The notes: a model not told the origin generated them from the sequence alone. Positions 36,126-43,294 are shown, numbered from the stretch's first letter. The stretch is DNA of 64,000 bases from Candidatus Lindowbacteria bacterium RIFCSPLOWO2_12_FULL_62_27 (GCA_001784175.1 MFPR01000028.1:7606-71605), one strand, 5' to 3'. Numbers and translations: made by a program.

Positions 36126-37210
36126 ACGTGATGATTGTGCTCGGGACGCGCCCCGAAATCATCAAGATGGCGCCGATCATCCGCGAACTTCGAACTCGCC
36201 GGCGGCGGTTCTCGCTCGTCCATACCGGCCAGCACTATTCGTACGAAATGGACCGGACCTTTTTCAAGAGCCTCGGCTTGCCGGCCGCGACCGTCAATCT
36301 CAACGTCGGCTCGGGAACACACGGCGCCCAGACGGCCAAAATCCTTCACCGGATCGAACAGGTCCTCCTCGAACTCAAACCGGACGTGGTTCTGGTCGAA
36401 GGCGACACCAATTCTGTCATGGCCGGCGCGCTGGCGGCGGTCAAATGCCACATCCCGGTCGGCCATGTCGAGGCGGGACTCCGGTCGTTCGACCGGCGGA
36501 TGCCGGAGGAGATCAACCGGATTGTCGCCGATCATGTCGCGTCTTTTCTGTATGCTCCAACGCCGCTCGCCGCCCGCCAGCTCCGGAAGGAGGGCATCGC
36601 CGTCGGAAAGATTTTGGTCACCGGCAACACCGTGGTCGACAGCCTCGACTGGATCAAAAAAAATCCCGCGCTGGCGGCGACGGTTCGGTCCCTCGGATTT
36701 TCGCCGGGCCGGTTTCTCCTCACCACGATTCACCGGGAGGAAAATGTGGAGGACCGGCGGCGGCTAGCCGGGATCGTCGACGGCCTTCATCGCGTGGCCC
36801 GGCATTTCGACATGCCGGTCGTCTTTCCGGCGCATCCTCGAACCAAGGGGAGACTGAACCGGTGGGGCCTGGAAAATTCTCTCAAACTAAAAAATATCCG
36901 GCTCCTGCCGCCGCTCGACGCCCTCCCCTTCATGGCCCTCCAGACGCACGCCCGCCTGGTTCTCACCGATTCGGGCGGAGTCCAGGAGGAATCCTGCATT
37001 CTGCGGGTGCCCTGCGTGACGCTCCGCGACAACACGGAACGGCCCGAAACGGTTGCTGTCGGCGCCAACCTCCTCGCCGGCGCCGATCCCGGCAAGATTC
37101 TGGCGGCTTCCGTACGCATGTCAAACCGCGCGCGGTCCTGGAAGAACCCGTTTGGTGACGGCCGGTCGGGCCGGAGGATCGTTGACCACTTGAGTTCTAT
37201 TTTCCATTAA
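36122..37210 (+). CDS. UDP-N-acetylglucosamine 2-epimerase family (WecB / WlbD / WbpI-like)
   Basis: 362 residues from ATG 36122, which overlaps the preceding stop as ATGA; the frame stays open upstream but that part is antisense or out-of-frame shadow. Motifs: G-T-R-P-E-I-I-K-M-A-P, H-T-G-Q-H-Y-S-Y-E-M, V-E-G-D-T-N-S-V-M-A-G, H-V-E-A-G-L-R-S, E-E-I-N-R, H-R-E-E-N and D-S-G-G-V-Q-E-E. Typical of non-hydrolysing 2-epimerases. In the context of the three preceding enzymes it most likely epimerises UDP-GlcNAc(3NAc)A to the ManNAc(3NAc)A form (WbpI/WlbD step). Confidence 0.92.
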   Translation: MNVMIVLGTRPEIIKMAPIIRELRTRRRRFSLVHTGQHYSYEMDRTFFKSLGLPAATVNLNVGSGTHGAQTAKILHRIEQVLLELKPDVVLVEGDTNSVMAGALAAVKCHIPVGHVEAGLRSFDRRMPEEINRIVADHVASFLYAPTPLAARQLRKEGIAVGKILVTGNTVVDSLDWIKKNPALAATVRSLGFSPGRFLLTTIHREENVEDRRRLAGIVDGLHRVARHFDMPVVFPAHPRTKGRLNRWGLENSLKLKNIRLLPPLDALPFMALQTHARLVLTDSGGVQEESCILRVPCVTLRDNTERPETVAVGANLLAGADPGKILAASVRMSNRARSWKNPFGDGRSGRRIVDHLSSIFH

Positions 37211-37229
37211 GATAGGTAGAGCGCTTGAT

Positions 37230-38087
37230 ATGAAAAAATCTCAGATCAAAATCGGCATGGGACAGATGTTGGTGGAGGGAGGCGAGCCGGACCGGAATTT
37301 GGACCGGGCCGGCGAGATGATCCGGCAGGCGGCGGAGAAGAAATGCGATTTGATTCTCCTGCCGGAACTCCTGGATCTCGCATGGTCGCATCCGAGTGCC
37401 CTGACGAAATCGCAGCCGATCCCCGGACCCTTCAGCGACCGGCTCTGCGGCAAGGCCCGGGAACACCGTATCTGGCTTGTGGCGGGCCTGACCGAACGGG
37501 ACGGCGACAAGGTCTACAACTCGGCGATCTTCGTGAAACCAGACGGCGAAATCCTTCTGAAATACCGGAAAATAAATGAACTCAAAATCGTCCATCATTT
37601 CTACGAACTCGGCCAGTCTCTCTCCGTGGTCGAAACGCCCTTCGGCATGGTCGGAATCAACATCTGCGCGGACAACTACATCGATTCGCTCGCGATCGGA
37701 CACACCCTCGCACGGATGGGCGCGCAGATCATTATCTCACCGTCCTCCTGGACGGTCGATTATTCCATCACGGAAGAACAGGACCCCTATGGCGAGAAAT
37801 GGGTGAAACCCCTGACGATCCTCGCCAAATTGTACGACCTGGTCATCGTCACGACCACCAGCGTCGGATATCTCGTCGGAGGGCCTTACGAAGGGAAAAA
37901 GTCGGTGGGATGTTCCCTGTGCGTCGACAAAAACGGCGTCATCGCCAAGGGCCCCTACAACGAATTCGCCGGGGAACTGGTCGTTGCGGACATCAACATT
38001 CCCGATCGCAAGGAAAAAGGAACAGAACTTTGCGCGATGGTCCGGCAGAAAGGATATCGCGAATCCTTCAGCGGGTGGACTTGGTAG
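37230..38087 (+). CDS. Carbon-nitrogen hydrolase (nitrilase superfamily)
   Basis: 285 residues with the Glu-Lys-Cys triad in place: Glu46 (L-L-P-E-L), Lys114 (Y-R-K-I-N) and Cys146 (G-I-N-I-C-A-D-N). The superfamily includes amidases, N-carbamoyl hydrolases and NAD synthetase glutaminase domains; substrate is not deducible. It follows the 2-epimerase by 19 bp, so it may belong to the glycan operon, for example trimming an amide side chain. Its end overlaps the convergent epimerase-like gene by 20 bp. Confidence 0.88.
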   Translation: MKKSQIKIGMGQMLVEGGEPDRNLDRAGEMIRQAAEKKCDLILLPELLDLAWSHPSALTKSQPIPGPFSDRLCGKAREHRIWLVAGLTERDGDKVYNSAIFVKPDGEILLKYRKINELKIVHHFYELGQSLSVVETPFGMVGINICADNYIDSLAIGHTLARMGAQIIISPSSWTVDYSITEEQDPYGEKWVKPLTILAKLYDLVIVTTTSVGYLVGGPYEGKKSVGCSLCVDKNGVIAKGPYNEFAGELVVADINIPDRKEKGTELCAMVRQKGYRESFSGWTW

Positions 38088-38868
38088 CGACCTCGATCCG
38101 CATCGAACAAAAGATTTCTCCGCCCGGTGGAACTTCCAGGCGCTCGTCCGGCCTCAGGAGCGACCCGACGCCCGCCGACCACGGTTCAAAACACATGTAA
38201 TCCGGCCGATCCGACCACACCACCAGCCGGGACGCGGGACGGAGAAACTCGCCGCCGGGAATCATCGATACCCTGCCTGTACCCGGAATCTCCATGTCGA
38301 CCCGCTGCGGCATCAGGATCAGCGATTCGTCCAGCCGGTAGGTCCCGATGTCAAACGCGAGAACATTCGTCGTCAACTTCAGGCGGCTGTCCGCCGAGAT
38401 CGCGAAATAGGGATGGAGACCCGGCGCCGTCCAGAGCGGAACCCCGCCGGGATTCGAAACTCGCAGGGAAACGGTCAGCGACTCCGGATCGATCTCGATC
38501 CCGGCACGGACTTCAAATTCGAACGGGAACTTCGACTTGGTTTCGGCGGTGGCCCGAAGCCTGAGCGCAACGCGGCGCCCGTCCGCCGGAGATTCGACCG
38601 CCTCCCACGCCATGTCGCGGGCGAACCCGTGCTGGGCCAGATTGAAATTCGGCGGTGGCGCTGATAGCGCGCCGGCTTGGGGAAACAGAACGGGAATTCC
38701 GCCGCGGCGTTTCTTTCTGCCGCTCACGTCGATCTGGCCGTCAGGGTACAGGATGCGCGTCCCGCCCACGGAAAAATCTGTGACCAAGCCGCCCTGTGTC
38801 GCGTCCACCATCGCGGTGGCCCGGCCGCTCGACAGCTTCAGAATCGTTCCCGGTTTTATCAGGCTCAT
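38068..38868 (-). CDS. Aldose 1-epimerase / glucose-6-phosphate 1-epimerase-like
   Basis: 266 residues from ATG 38868 (AGGGTG upstream; an in-frame start 60 nt earlier is less likely). Galactose-mutarotase superfamily beta-sandwich: G-G-I-P-V-L-F-P, Q-H-G-F-A-R-D, L-H-P-Y-F and D-R-P-D-Y-M-C-F-E-P-W. The combination H-G-F-A-R and C-F-E-P-W fits the YeaD/D-hexose-6-phosphate mutarotase branch better than GalM. It interconverts alpha and beta anomers. Confidence 0.85.
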   Translation of the reverse strand: MSLIKPGTILKLSSGRATAMVDATQGGLVTDFSVGGTRILYPDGQIDVSGRKKRRGGIPVLFPQAGALSAPPPNFNLAQHGFARDMAWEAVESPADGRRVALRLRATAETKSKFPFEFEVRAGIEIDPESLTVSLRVSNPGGVPLWTAPGLHPYFAISADSRLKLTTNVLAFDIGTYRLDESLILMPQRVDMEIPGTGRVSMIPGGEFLRPASRLVVWSDRPDYMCFEPWSAGVGSLLRPDERLEVPPGGEIFCSMRIEVATKSTR

Positions 38869-38906
38869 CACTTGCACCCTAGCACGCGGTGCGCTTGCGG
38901 CACAAG

Positions 38907-38924
38907 CAGGGTTGAAATGCGGCG
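38907..38924 (+). repeat. 18-bp direct repeat, left flank of accessory island
   Basis: CAGGGTTGAAATGCGGCG, identical to 43252-43269. The two copies bracket the region with the toxin-antitoxin array. Confidence 0.8.
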
Positions 38925-38928
38925 ACAT

Positions 38929-39119
38929 CCGGAATTTTTTGGGCGTGATAACCGGAATCCATTCCCGCCGTCCGTCATTCCCGCGAACGCGGGAATCTAG
39001 ACCCTTTTACGTGTCATCCGATCCGGATACGTGCCGGAGGCACGCCCTCGCGCCCATTGGATGCAATCGGTATGTCCATCAACCAGAAACTCAAATCTCA
39101 ATCTCCGTCCCCCGTCCAA
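38929..39119 (+). repeat. Mosaic interspersed repeat R1 (left arm L1, right arm A)
   Basis: Contains the 20-bp palindromic core ATTCCCGCGAACGCGGGAAT (38977-38996), very like the dRS3 core of Neisseria mosaic elements. Left arm L1 (from CCGGAATTTTTTGG) is shared with R2; right arm A (GTGCCGGAGGCACGCC... to CCGTCCAA) is shared with R3. It fills the gap before the BrnT gene; no gene is seen in it. Confidence 0.85.
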
Positions 39120-39120
39120 A

Positions 39121-39171
39121 ATATATGGAAGATAATATTGACAAACCTCCATATATGTCTATACTCTCCTG
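39121..39171 (+). promoter_or_regulatory. Consensus promoter with operator-like inverted repeat before brnT
   Basis: TTGACA (39138-39143), 16-bp spacer, TATACT (39160-39165), then 6 nt to the ATG. Inverted repeat ATATATGGA (39121-39129) / TCCATATAT (39148-39156) brackets the -35 and enters the spacer, a plausible site for autorepression by the toxin-antitoxin complex. Leaderless mRNA predicted. Confidence 0.7.
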
Positions 39172-39456
39172 ATGGACGTTCGATATGGGGATTTTGTCTG
39201 GGACGCGAACAAGGAAAAAGCGAATATCAAAAAGCACGGCGTCGATTTTCGGACCGCGGCTCTGGCGTTTATGGACCAAAACGGCAAAATCATCGAGGAC
39301 ATGGAGCACAGCCGCGACGAGGAGCGCTTTTACTGCATCGGCATGGCGCATGCCGATGTCCTCACGGTCTGGTTCACATATCGTGAGGCCTTGTTTCGCA
39401 TCATCGGCGCTGGATATTTCCGAAAAGGAAGGAGCATTTATGAAAAGACAATTTAA
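39172..39456 (+). CDS. brnT: BrnT-like ribonuclease toxin
   Basis: 94 residues of the BrnT/DUF497 family: F-V-W-D-A-N-K-E-K-A-N-I-K-K-H-G-V-D-F, D-x-E-H-S-R-D-E-E-R-F and the C-terminal R-I-I-G-A-G. BrnT has a RelE-like fold and cleaves mRNA; the antitoxin is a ribbon-helix-helix protein encoded just downstream, as here with a 17-bp overlap. First module of the toxin-antitoxin array. Confidence 0.87.
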   Translation: MDVRYGDFVWDANKEKANIKKHGVDFRTAALAFMDQNGKIIEDMEHSRDEERFYCIGMAHADVLTVWFTYREALFRIIGAGYFRKGRSIYEKTI

Positions 39457-39670
39457 ATTTCCGAAAAAATTCCGGATTGTTCCCAGGGACGCATTCCCGC
39501 TGCCCGAGGATATTTGGATTCCTGACGACGGCGTGAAGATTACGTTGAATCTTTCCCGTTACAGCGTCGATTTTTTTAAACGCGCCGCGCGCCGTCATAA
39601 AATCAAGTACCAGCGCGCGATACGGGATGTTCTCGATCGTTACGCCGATCTGAATAAAAAAATCGCTTGA
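39440..39670 (+). CDS. brnA: BrnA-like antitoxin (CopG/RHH type)
   Basis: 76 residues; start ATG 39440 with AAGGAAGGAG upstream, inside the 3' end of brnT. The C-terminal half, V-K-I-T-L-N-L-S-R-Y-S-V-D-F-F-K-R-A-A ... Y-Q-R-A-I-R-D-V-L-D-R-Y, is a ribbon-helix-helix DNA-binding domain like BrnA. It should neutralise BrnT and repress the operon through the inverted repeat at 39121-39156. Confidence 0.82.
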   Translation: MKRQFKFPKKFRIVPRDAFPLPEDIWIPDDGVKITLNLSRYSVDFFKRAARRHKIKYQRAIRDVLDRYADLNKKIA

Positions 39671-39726
39671 CATCTTCGCCCATCCGCTGAAATGAGAAGG
39701 CGGGTTCGACATCGACGATGTAACAG

Positions 39727-39875
39727 CCGGAATTTTTTGGACGTGATAACCGGAATCCATTCCCGCCATCCGTCATTCCCGCGAACGCGGGAATCCAGAC
39801 CCTTTTACCCGTCATCCGATCCGGCGACTCGCTCCGTGTTCCATTACTGCAAAACTGCAAGTGTGACCCCGACTC
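39727..39875 (+). repeat. Mosaic interspersed repeat R2 (left arm L1, right arm B)
   Basis: Core palindrome at 39775-39794. Left arm L1 as in R1; right arm B (GGCGACTCGCTCCGTGTTCCATTACTGCAA, then GTGTGACCCCGA) as in R4. Short GACCCCGACTC units follow to about 39900. Confidence 0.85.
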
Positions 39876-39907
39876 GGACCCCGACTCTACCGACTCCGAA
39901 CAGAACG

Positions 39908-40201
39908 TCAGGCCGCAATTTTTTCGATTTTGAATCTGTATCCCAGCGCCTCCAAAACGTGTCTCAAATTCTTGTAGGTGGGGTTTCCGTTCGCGGAGAA
40001 CATCCGGTATAAGCCGGCCCTGTCCAGCCGGACTTTCCTTGCAACAAGACTCATGCCGCCATGGGCCTCCGCCACATTCTTCAGCGCCTCCAGAAACAGA
40101 GTCGGATCCCCATCCGCCACGGCCGCGTCCAGGTATGCCTGGGCCGCCTTCGGTTTTTTGAGCCGTTCGATCAGATCTTCCTTGAATGTCAGTTTGGGCA
40201 T
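39908..40201 (-). CDS. HI1420-like antitoxin (HigA-type HTH)
   Basis: 97 residues from ATG 40201, which lies 1 bp after the toxin stop codon. Pattern F-L-E-A-L-K-N-V-A-E-A-H-G-G-M-S-L-V-A-R-K-V-R-L-D-R-A-G-L-Y-R-M-F-S is the lambda-repressor-like HTH of the addiction-module antidote family typified by H. influenzae HI1420. Toxin-first gene order is normal for this family. Confidence 0.9.
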   Translation of the reverse strand: MPKLTFKEDLIERLKKPKAAQAYLDAAVADGDPTLFLEALKNVAEAHGGMSLVARKVRLDRAGLYRMFSANGNPTYKNLRHVLEALGYRFKIEKIAA

Positions 40202-40202
40202 G

Positions 40203-40544
40203 TCATTTACCTCTCTTTCTGGATTTGTATATCTTCCAGTACTCTTTGGCTCTTTTAATGTCCGCCGTCTGTGTGCTCTTATCCCCTCCACACAAAATCA
40301 CCACGATCACAGGGCCGTCTTCGGCGACGTATATCCTGTACCTCGGCCCAAAATCTTCCTTGAGTTCAATAACCCCCTCACCCACGGACCGCCATTTGCC
40401 GAGATTACCCAACATCAGCTTGGTCAGCCGGACATCCAACTTGGCGACATCGACCGGATTCTTCAGACTCATGAGCCATTCTCTGTAAGGGTACCGGTCT
40501 TTGGTCTCCTCAAAATAATAAAGCGTCCGCAGCACGGTCTCCAT
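40203..40544 (-). CDS. HI1419-like RelE-fold toxin
   Basis: 113 residues of the addiction-module killer family (HI1419 type, RelE/HigB superfamily): F-x-x-W-L-x-S-L, R-L-x-K-L-x-x-G-N-L-G-K-W-R-S-V-G-E-G-V-I-E-L, G-P-R-Y-R-I-Y-V and V-V-I-L-C-G-G-D-K-S-T-Q. Expected to cleave mRNA at the ribosome. Leaderless promoter immediately upstream. Confidence 0.92.
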   Translation of the reverse strand: METVLRTLYYFEETKDRYPYREWLMSLKNPVDVAKLDVRLTKLMLGNLGKWRSVGEGVIELKEDFGPRYRIYVAEDGPVIVVILCGGDKSTQTADIKRAKEYWKIYKSRKRGK

Positions 40545-40579
40545 TTAATGATTGTAGATTATATTCAACATCAAGTCAA
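40542..40579 (-). promoter_or_regulatory. Leaderless promoter of the HI1419/HI1420-like module
   Basis: Minus strand TTGACT (40579-40574), 17-bp spacer, TACAAT (40556-40551), then 6 nt to the ATG; no Shine-Dalgarno. Confidence 0.7.
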
Positions 40580-40597
40580 ATTTGCCCTGACAATGCG

Positions 40598-40796
40598 GAT
40601 TCAAGAACCGATGTCCCCGGACCGGATTTTGACGCCAGAACCCCAGAACACTCCGTCATTCCCGCGAACGCGGGAATCCAGACCCTTTTACCCGTCATCC
40701 GATCCGGAAACGTGCCGGAGGCACGCCCTCGCGCCCATTGGATGCAATCGGTATGTCCATCAACCAGAATCTCAAACCAGCTTCCGTCCCCGTCCA
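40598..40796 (+). repeat. Mosaic interspersed repeat R3 (left arm L2, right arm A)
   Basis: Core palindrome at 40658-40677. Left arm L2 (GATTCAAGAACCGATGTCC...) is shared with R4; right arm A with R1. Confidence 0.85.
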
Positions 40797-40798
40797 AT

Positions 40799-41260
40799 TC
40801 ATTCCCCGGATTTTTTGATGGTACTTTCCTTTAATTGTACCGATATTCGGAACGTTGTTTCCTTTTCGAGGCGTTCAAGGATTTCTCTCACAGAAATAAT
40901 TTTGGTTTGTTTTTTCGCTTCCAACAGAACTGCCAGAAGACCGATGACGTGGATACCTCTTTCCATGGCGATTCGACGACCCCGTCTGTCGTCGATCAAC
41001 AATAGGTCTGCATGCTTTTCCTCCGATAGAACAATCGCCTCCGATTCACCTGCGCCAAGTTTTTTCTTCAAGTTGTCCACTGAATTGCGATCGGCCACGG
41101 CTTCGATTTTCATCCAAGCTGGCAATGATGGATGTAAATGTCCAAGTTCCGCGGCGACGGCGTCGGGAACACGGACGTCCTCATACAGGTCTCGAAGCAG
41201 ATGGATGTGATTGATCCGGATCAGGGCGGAGACAGAGGAAGTATCGCTGACGACAATCAA
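40799..41260 (-). CDS. DUF3368 PIN-like toxin
   Basis: 153 residues. V-V-S-D-T-S-S-V-S-A-L-I near the N-terminus, G-A-G-E-S-E-A-I-V-L and L-L-L-I-D-D-R-R-G-R-R-I-A provide the acidic residues of the PIN ribonuclease fold in the DUF3368 family. Overlaps its antitoxin by 4 bp (ATGA). Codon composition is more A/T-rich than in the flanking core genes. Confidence 0.88.
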   Translation of the reverse strand: MIVVSDTSSVSALIRINHIHLLRDLYEDVRVPDAVAAELGHLHPSLPAWMKIEAVADRNSVDNLKKKLGAGESEAIVLSEEKHADLLLIDDRRGRRIAMERGIHVIGLLAVLLEAKKQTKIISVREILERLEKETTFRISVQLKESTIKKSGE

Positions 41261-41502
41261 AGTCTGTTGAGCGATTGAAGGGTCTTTAGGTCAGCTTCCA
41301 ATTCATCGATGCCGTAATGTACGGCGATTTCTCGATTCGCCAATTCTTTCTGGAATTCGAGCACACCGAGTCCGGCGATTTCCGCCGCCTTGCCCATCGA
41401 AACCTGGTCGTCAACATACAGCCCAATGGCCAGATCAAGCTTCAGGCGTTCTGGCGGCAGGGTCAAATGATCGGGCAAATTCAAATCCAATCGAATGTTC
41501 AT
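41257..41502 (-). CDS. UPF0175-family antitoxin
   Basis: 81 residues: L-D-L-A-I-G-L-Y-V-D-D-Q-V-S-M-G-K-A-A-E-I-A-G-L is the UPF0175 HTH, and the C-terminal V-H-Y-G-I-D-E-L-E-A-D is the part expected to cover the toxin. UPF0175 and DUF3368 genes form a recurrent toxin-antitoxin pair. Leaderless promoter directly upstream. Confidence 0.88.
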   Translation of the reverse strand: MNIRLDLNLPDHLTLPPERLKLDLAIGLYVDDQVSMGKAAEIAGLGVLEFQKELANREIAVHYGIDELEADLKTLQSLNRL

Positions 41503-41537
41503 GACTAAACCATACCGAACAGGCCGTGGGTTTTCAA
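41500..41537 (-). promoter_or_regulatory. Leaderless promoter of the UPF0175/DUF3368 module
   Basis: Minus strand TTGAAA (41537-41532), 17-bp spacer, TATGGT (41514-41509), then 6 nt to the ATG. No Shine-Dalgarno. Confidence 0.6.
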
Positions 41538-41569
41538 GTTATCACCCCGGAATAGAAATAGGCGATGCA

Positions 41570-41729
41570 GATTCAAGAACCGATGTCCACGGACCGGATT
41601 TTGACACCAGAACCAAGAACCCCAGAACTATCCGTCATTCCCGCGAACGCGGGAATCCAGACCCTTTTACGTGTCATCCGATCCGGCGACTCGCTCCGTG
41701 TTCCATTACTGCAAGTGTGACCCCGAACC
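41570..41729 (+). repeat. Mosaic interspersed repeat R4 (left arm L2, right arm B)
   Basis: Core palindrome at 41637-41656. Left arm L2 as in R3, right arm B as in R2. It fills most of the 322-bp gap between the UPF0175 and ORF6N genes; a CCCCCCGGGGGG stretch lies just after it. Confidence 0.85.
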
Positions 41730-41824
41730 CCGAACCCCCCGGGGGTCCGAGGAGGCGAGAATCGCACGGGAGCGCATCAAACAGGCAGAAGTTTCGTTGA
41801 TTTGAGGTCAAACGCATTCATGGT

Positions 41825-42178
41825 ATGAGGATTGCTGTGAAGAAACGGAGAATTGCGCCGGGCGATATCATTCCGCTCAACCAGATTGACCATCTGATAT
41901 ACGTTGTGCGGGGGCAGAGGGTGATGCTCGATTCTGATTTGGCACGGCTCTACGGCGTTACGACGTTCAATTTGAACAAGGCGGTTGGACGAAACACGAT
42001 TCGGTTTCCTGATGACTTCCTGTTCCGGCTTTCGAAACAGGAATGGGATTCTTTAAGATTCCAAATTGGAATCTTAAGGAAATTCAAAAAACACGATCAG
42101 CAAATCAACGCCCTCATCAACGCCATCCGCCAACTGCTCGCCCCGCCGGCACGACCCCATAAAAAAATCGGATTTTAA
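41825..42178 (+). pseudogene. ORF6N-domain protein with internal deletion
   Basis: 117 residues. Residues 20-70 are a clear ORF6N (phage/KilA-related) DNA-binding domain: I-Y-V-V-R-G-Q-R-V-M-L-D-S-D-L-A-R-L-Y-G-V ... R-F-P-D-D-F-L-F-R-L. The end, H-D-Q-Q-I-N-A-L-I-N-A-I-R-Q-L-L-A-P-P ... K-K-I-G-F, is the normal C-terminus of this family, but the middle block (with the F-T-E-x-G-V-A-M-L-S-S-V-L motif) is missing. The reading frame is kept, so a shortened protein may still be made; intact members are usually 170 residues or more. Confidence 0.75.
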
Positions 42179-42626
42179 CCGCCAAGATCGCCAGACCGAC
42201 CTGAACCCGCCTCCCGCCACGCCGGCCTGACTACCGGTCCAATGAAATCTGCCGCGAAAAATCCCGCCACACCTTAAAAAACTTTAGGCCTGAACCCGTC
42301 ACCCCCGCAGGGACATCCCGTCCCATGCAGTCCGGCCGCCAAAATCCCGCCCCTCGAAACCGCCCTATGAGGCGCGAACTTTTTATGTTGCCCGCCCGTT
42401 TGTTGAATGTGGGGCATCGAAATGTCCTGAGGCTCCCCAAGGAGTACCCTCATCGAAAGAGGTTCCTGAAGGTTGTTGCACAGATCCAAAAACTTCGGGG
42501 TCCTTGATTTTTCACGAAGTTGTCGAAAGTGCGCATAGCGCTTCCCTCGGAAAAGCTCCAAAAATCGTCCGTCTCGCCGTTTTTCAGGTTCAGTATTTGT
42601 GTAAATGTGTCAACCCGACACCCTGA
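42179..42626. other. Gene-free stretch with degraded sequence
   Basis: 448 bp with no convincing gene. A minus-strand ORF of 95 codons (42274-42561) has no recognisable motif and part of it reads through short repeats of GGACATCCCGTCCC type. Probably remnants of deleted genes joining the ORF6N gene to the truncated secreted-protein remnant. Confidence 0.5.
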
Positions 42627-43196
42627 CTGACGCTGGCTGTCCGGCCGGCGGGCGGGCGCGACTGGATGGCGGCGTCATACGGGGCGCCGATGACCACCGG
42701 GCGCACATGGGACCTCCTGGTGTCGACGGACATGGGATCGGTGACCGTCGCATGGGACAACGCGCAGAATCTCCCCACCCGGTATGAGGCGTATCTGGTC
42801 GGCTTGCCGGGCGGGGCCGTCAATTTGAGGAAGGAGGCGTCCGCTCTTGTTTCCGCCGGGCCGCCCTTGACGCTGGTCGTCGGCGTGTCCGAATTTGTTG
42901 CGCCATTTCTGGCGGCGCCATTGTCGAAGGAGATGTCTTTCGCATTTCCGAATCCGGCCGAGGACAACGTAACATTCAAATACAACTTGCAGGCGGCGGG
43001 CGATGTATCGATCAAGATTTTCGACGTGGGCGGGCGGCTGGTGCGGGAGCTGAAGGCGTCAGGAGCGGCCGGGTCCAACACGCTGACGTGGGACACGACG
43101 AACAGGCACGGGCAGAAGGTCGGGTCGGGCGTGTATATCTACAGATTGGAGGCCGGCGGGAACCGGCTCATCGACAAGCTGGCGGTGGTGCGATAA
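42627..43196 (+). pseudogene. 5'-truncated secreted protein with FlgD-type Ig / sorting-like C-terminal domain
   Basis: Homology-like sequence begins just after an in-frame stop at 42624 and no start fits a complete gene. The visible part has a beta-sandwich segment (R-T-W-D-L-L-V-S-T-D ... V-T-V-A-W-D) and a typical terminal domain: F-P-N-P-A-E-D-N-V-T-F-K-Y, I-K-I-F-D-V-G-G-R-L-V-R-E-L, N-T-L-T-W-D, G-V-Y-I-Y-R-L and K-L-A-V-V. Such FlgD-Ig/type IX-like C-terminal domains end large surface or secreted proteins. Most of the parent gene is missing. Confidence 0.75.
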
Positions 43197-43251
43197 GCGG
43201 AGGAGAATGCTCGGTCAGTTTTCCGACGGATCCATTTTGTGGTAAACAATT

Positions 43252-43269
43252 CAGGGTTGAAATGCGGCG
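43252..43269 (+). repeat. 18-bp direct repeat, right flank of accessory island
   Basis: CAGGGTTGAAATGCGGCG, identical to 38907-38924, 4.35 kb apart. Flanking bases differ on both sides. Confidence 0.8.
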
Positions 43270-43294
43270 TGGGATAGGACAGAATGACCTTCGT

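Noticed and set aside
38929..41729. Possible CRISPR array
   Set aside because: Only four copies, hundreds of bp apart, with genes between them and variable arms; no cas genes.
38929..41729. Repeats as integron attC sites
   Set aside because: Array-like alternation is suggestive, but I see no paired RYYYAAC/GTTRRRY boxes at the repeat ends, no integrase, and modules lie on both strands.
42274..42561. 95-codon minus-strand ORF in the island
   Set aside because: No motif, no RBS, part of it reads through low-complexity repeats; treated as degraded sequence.
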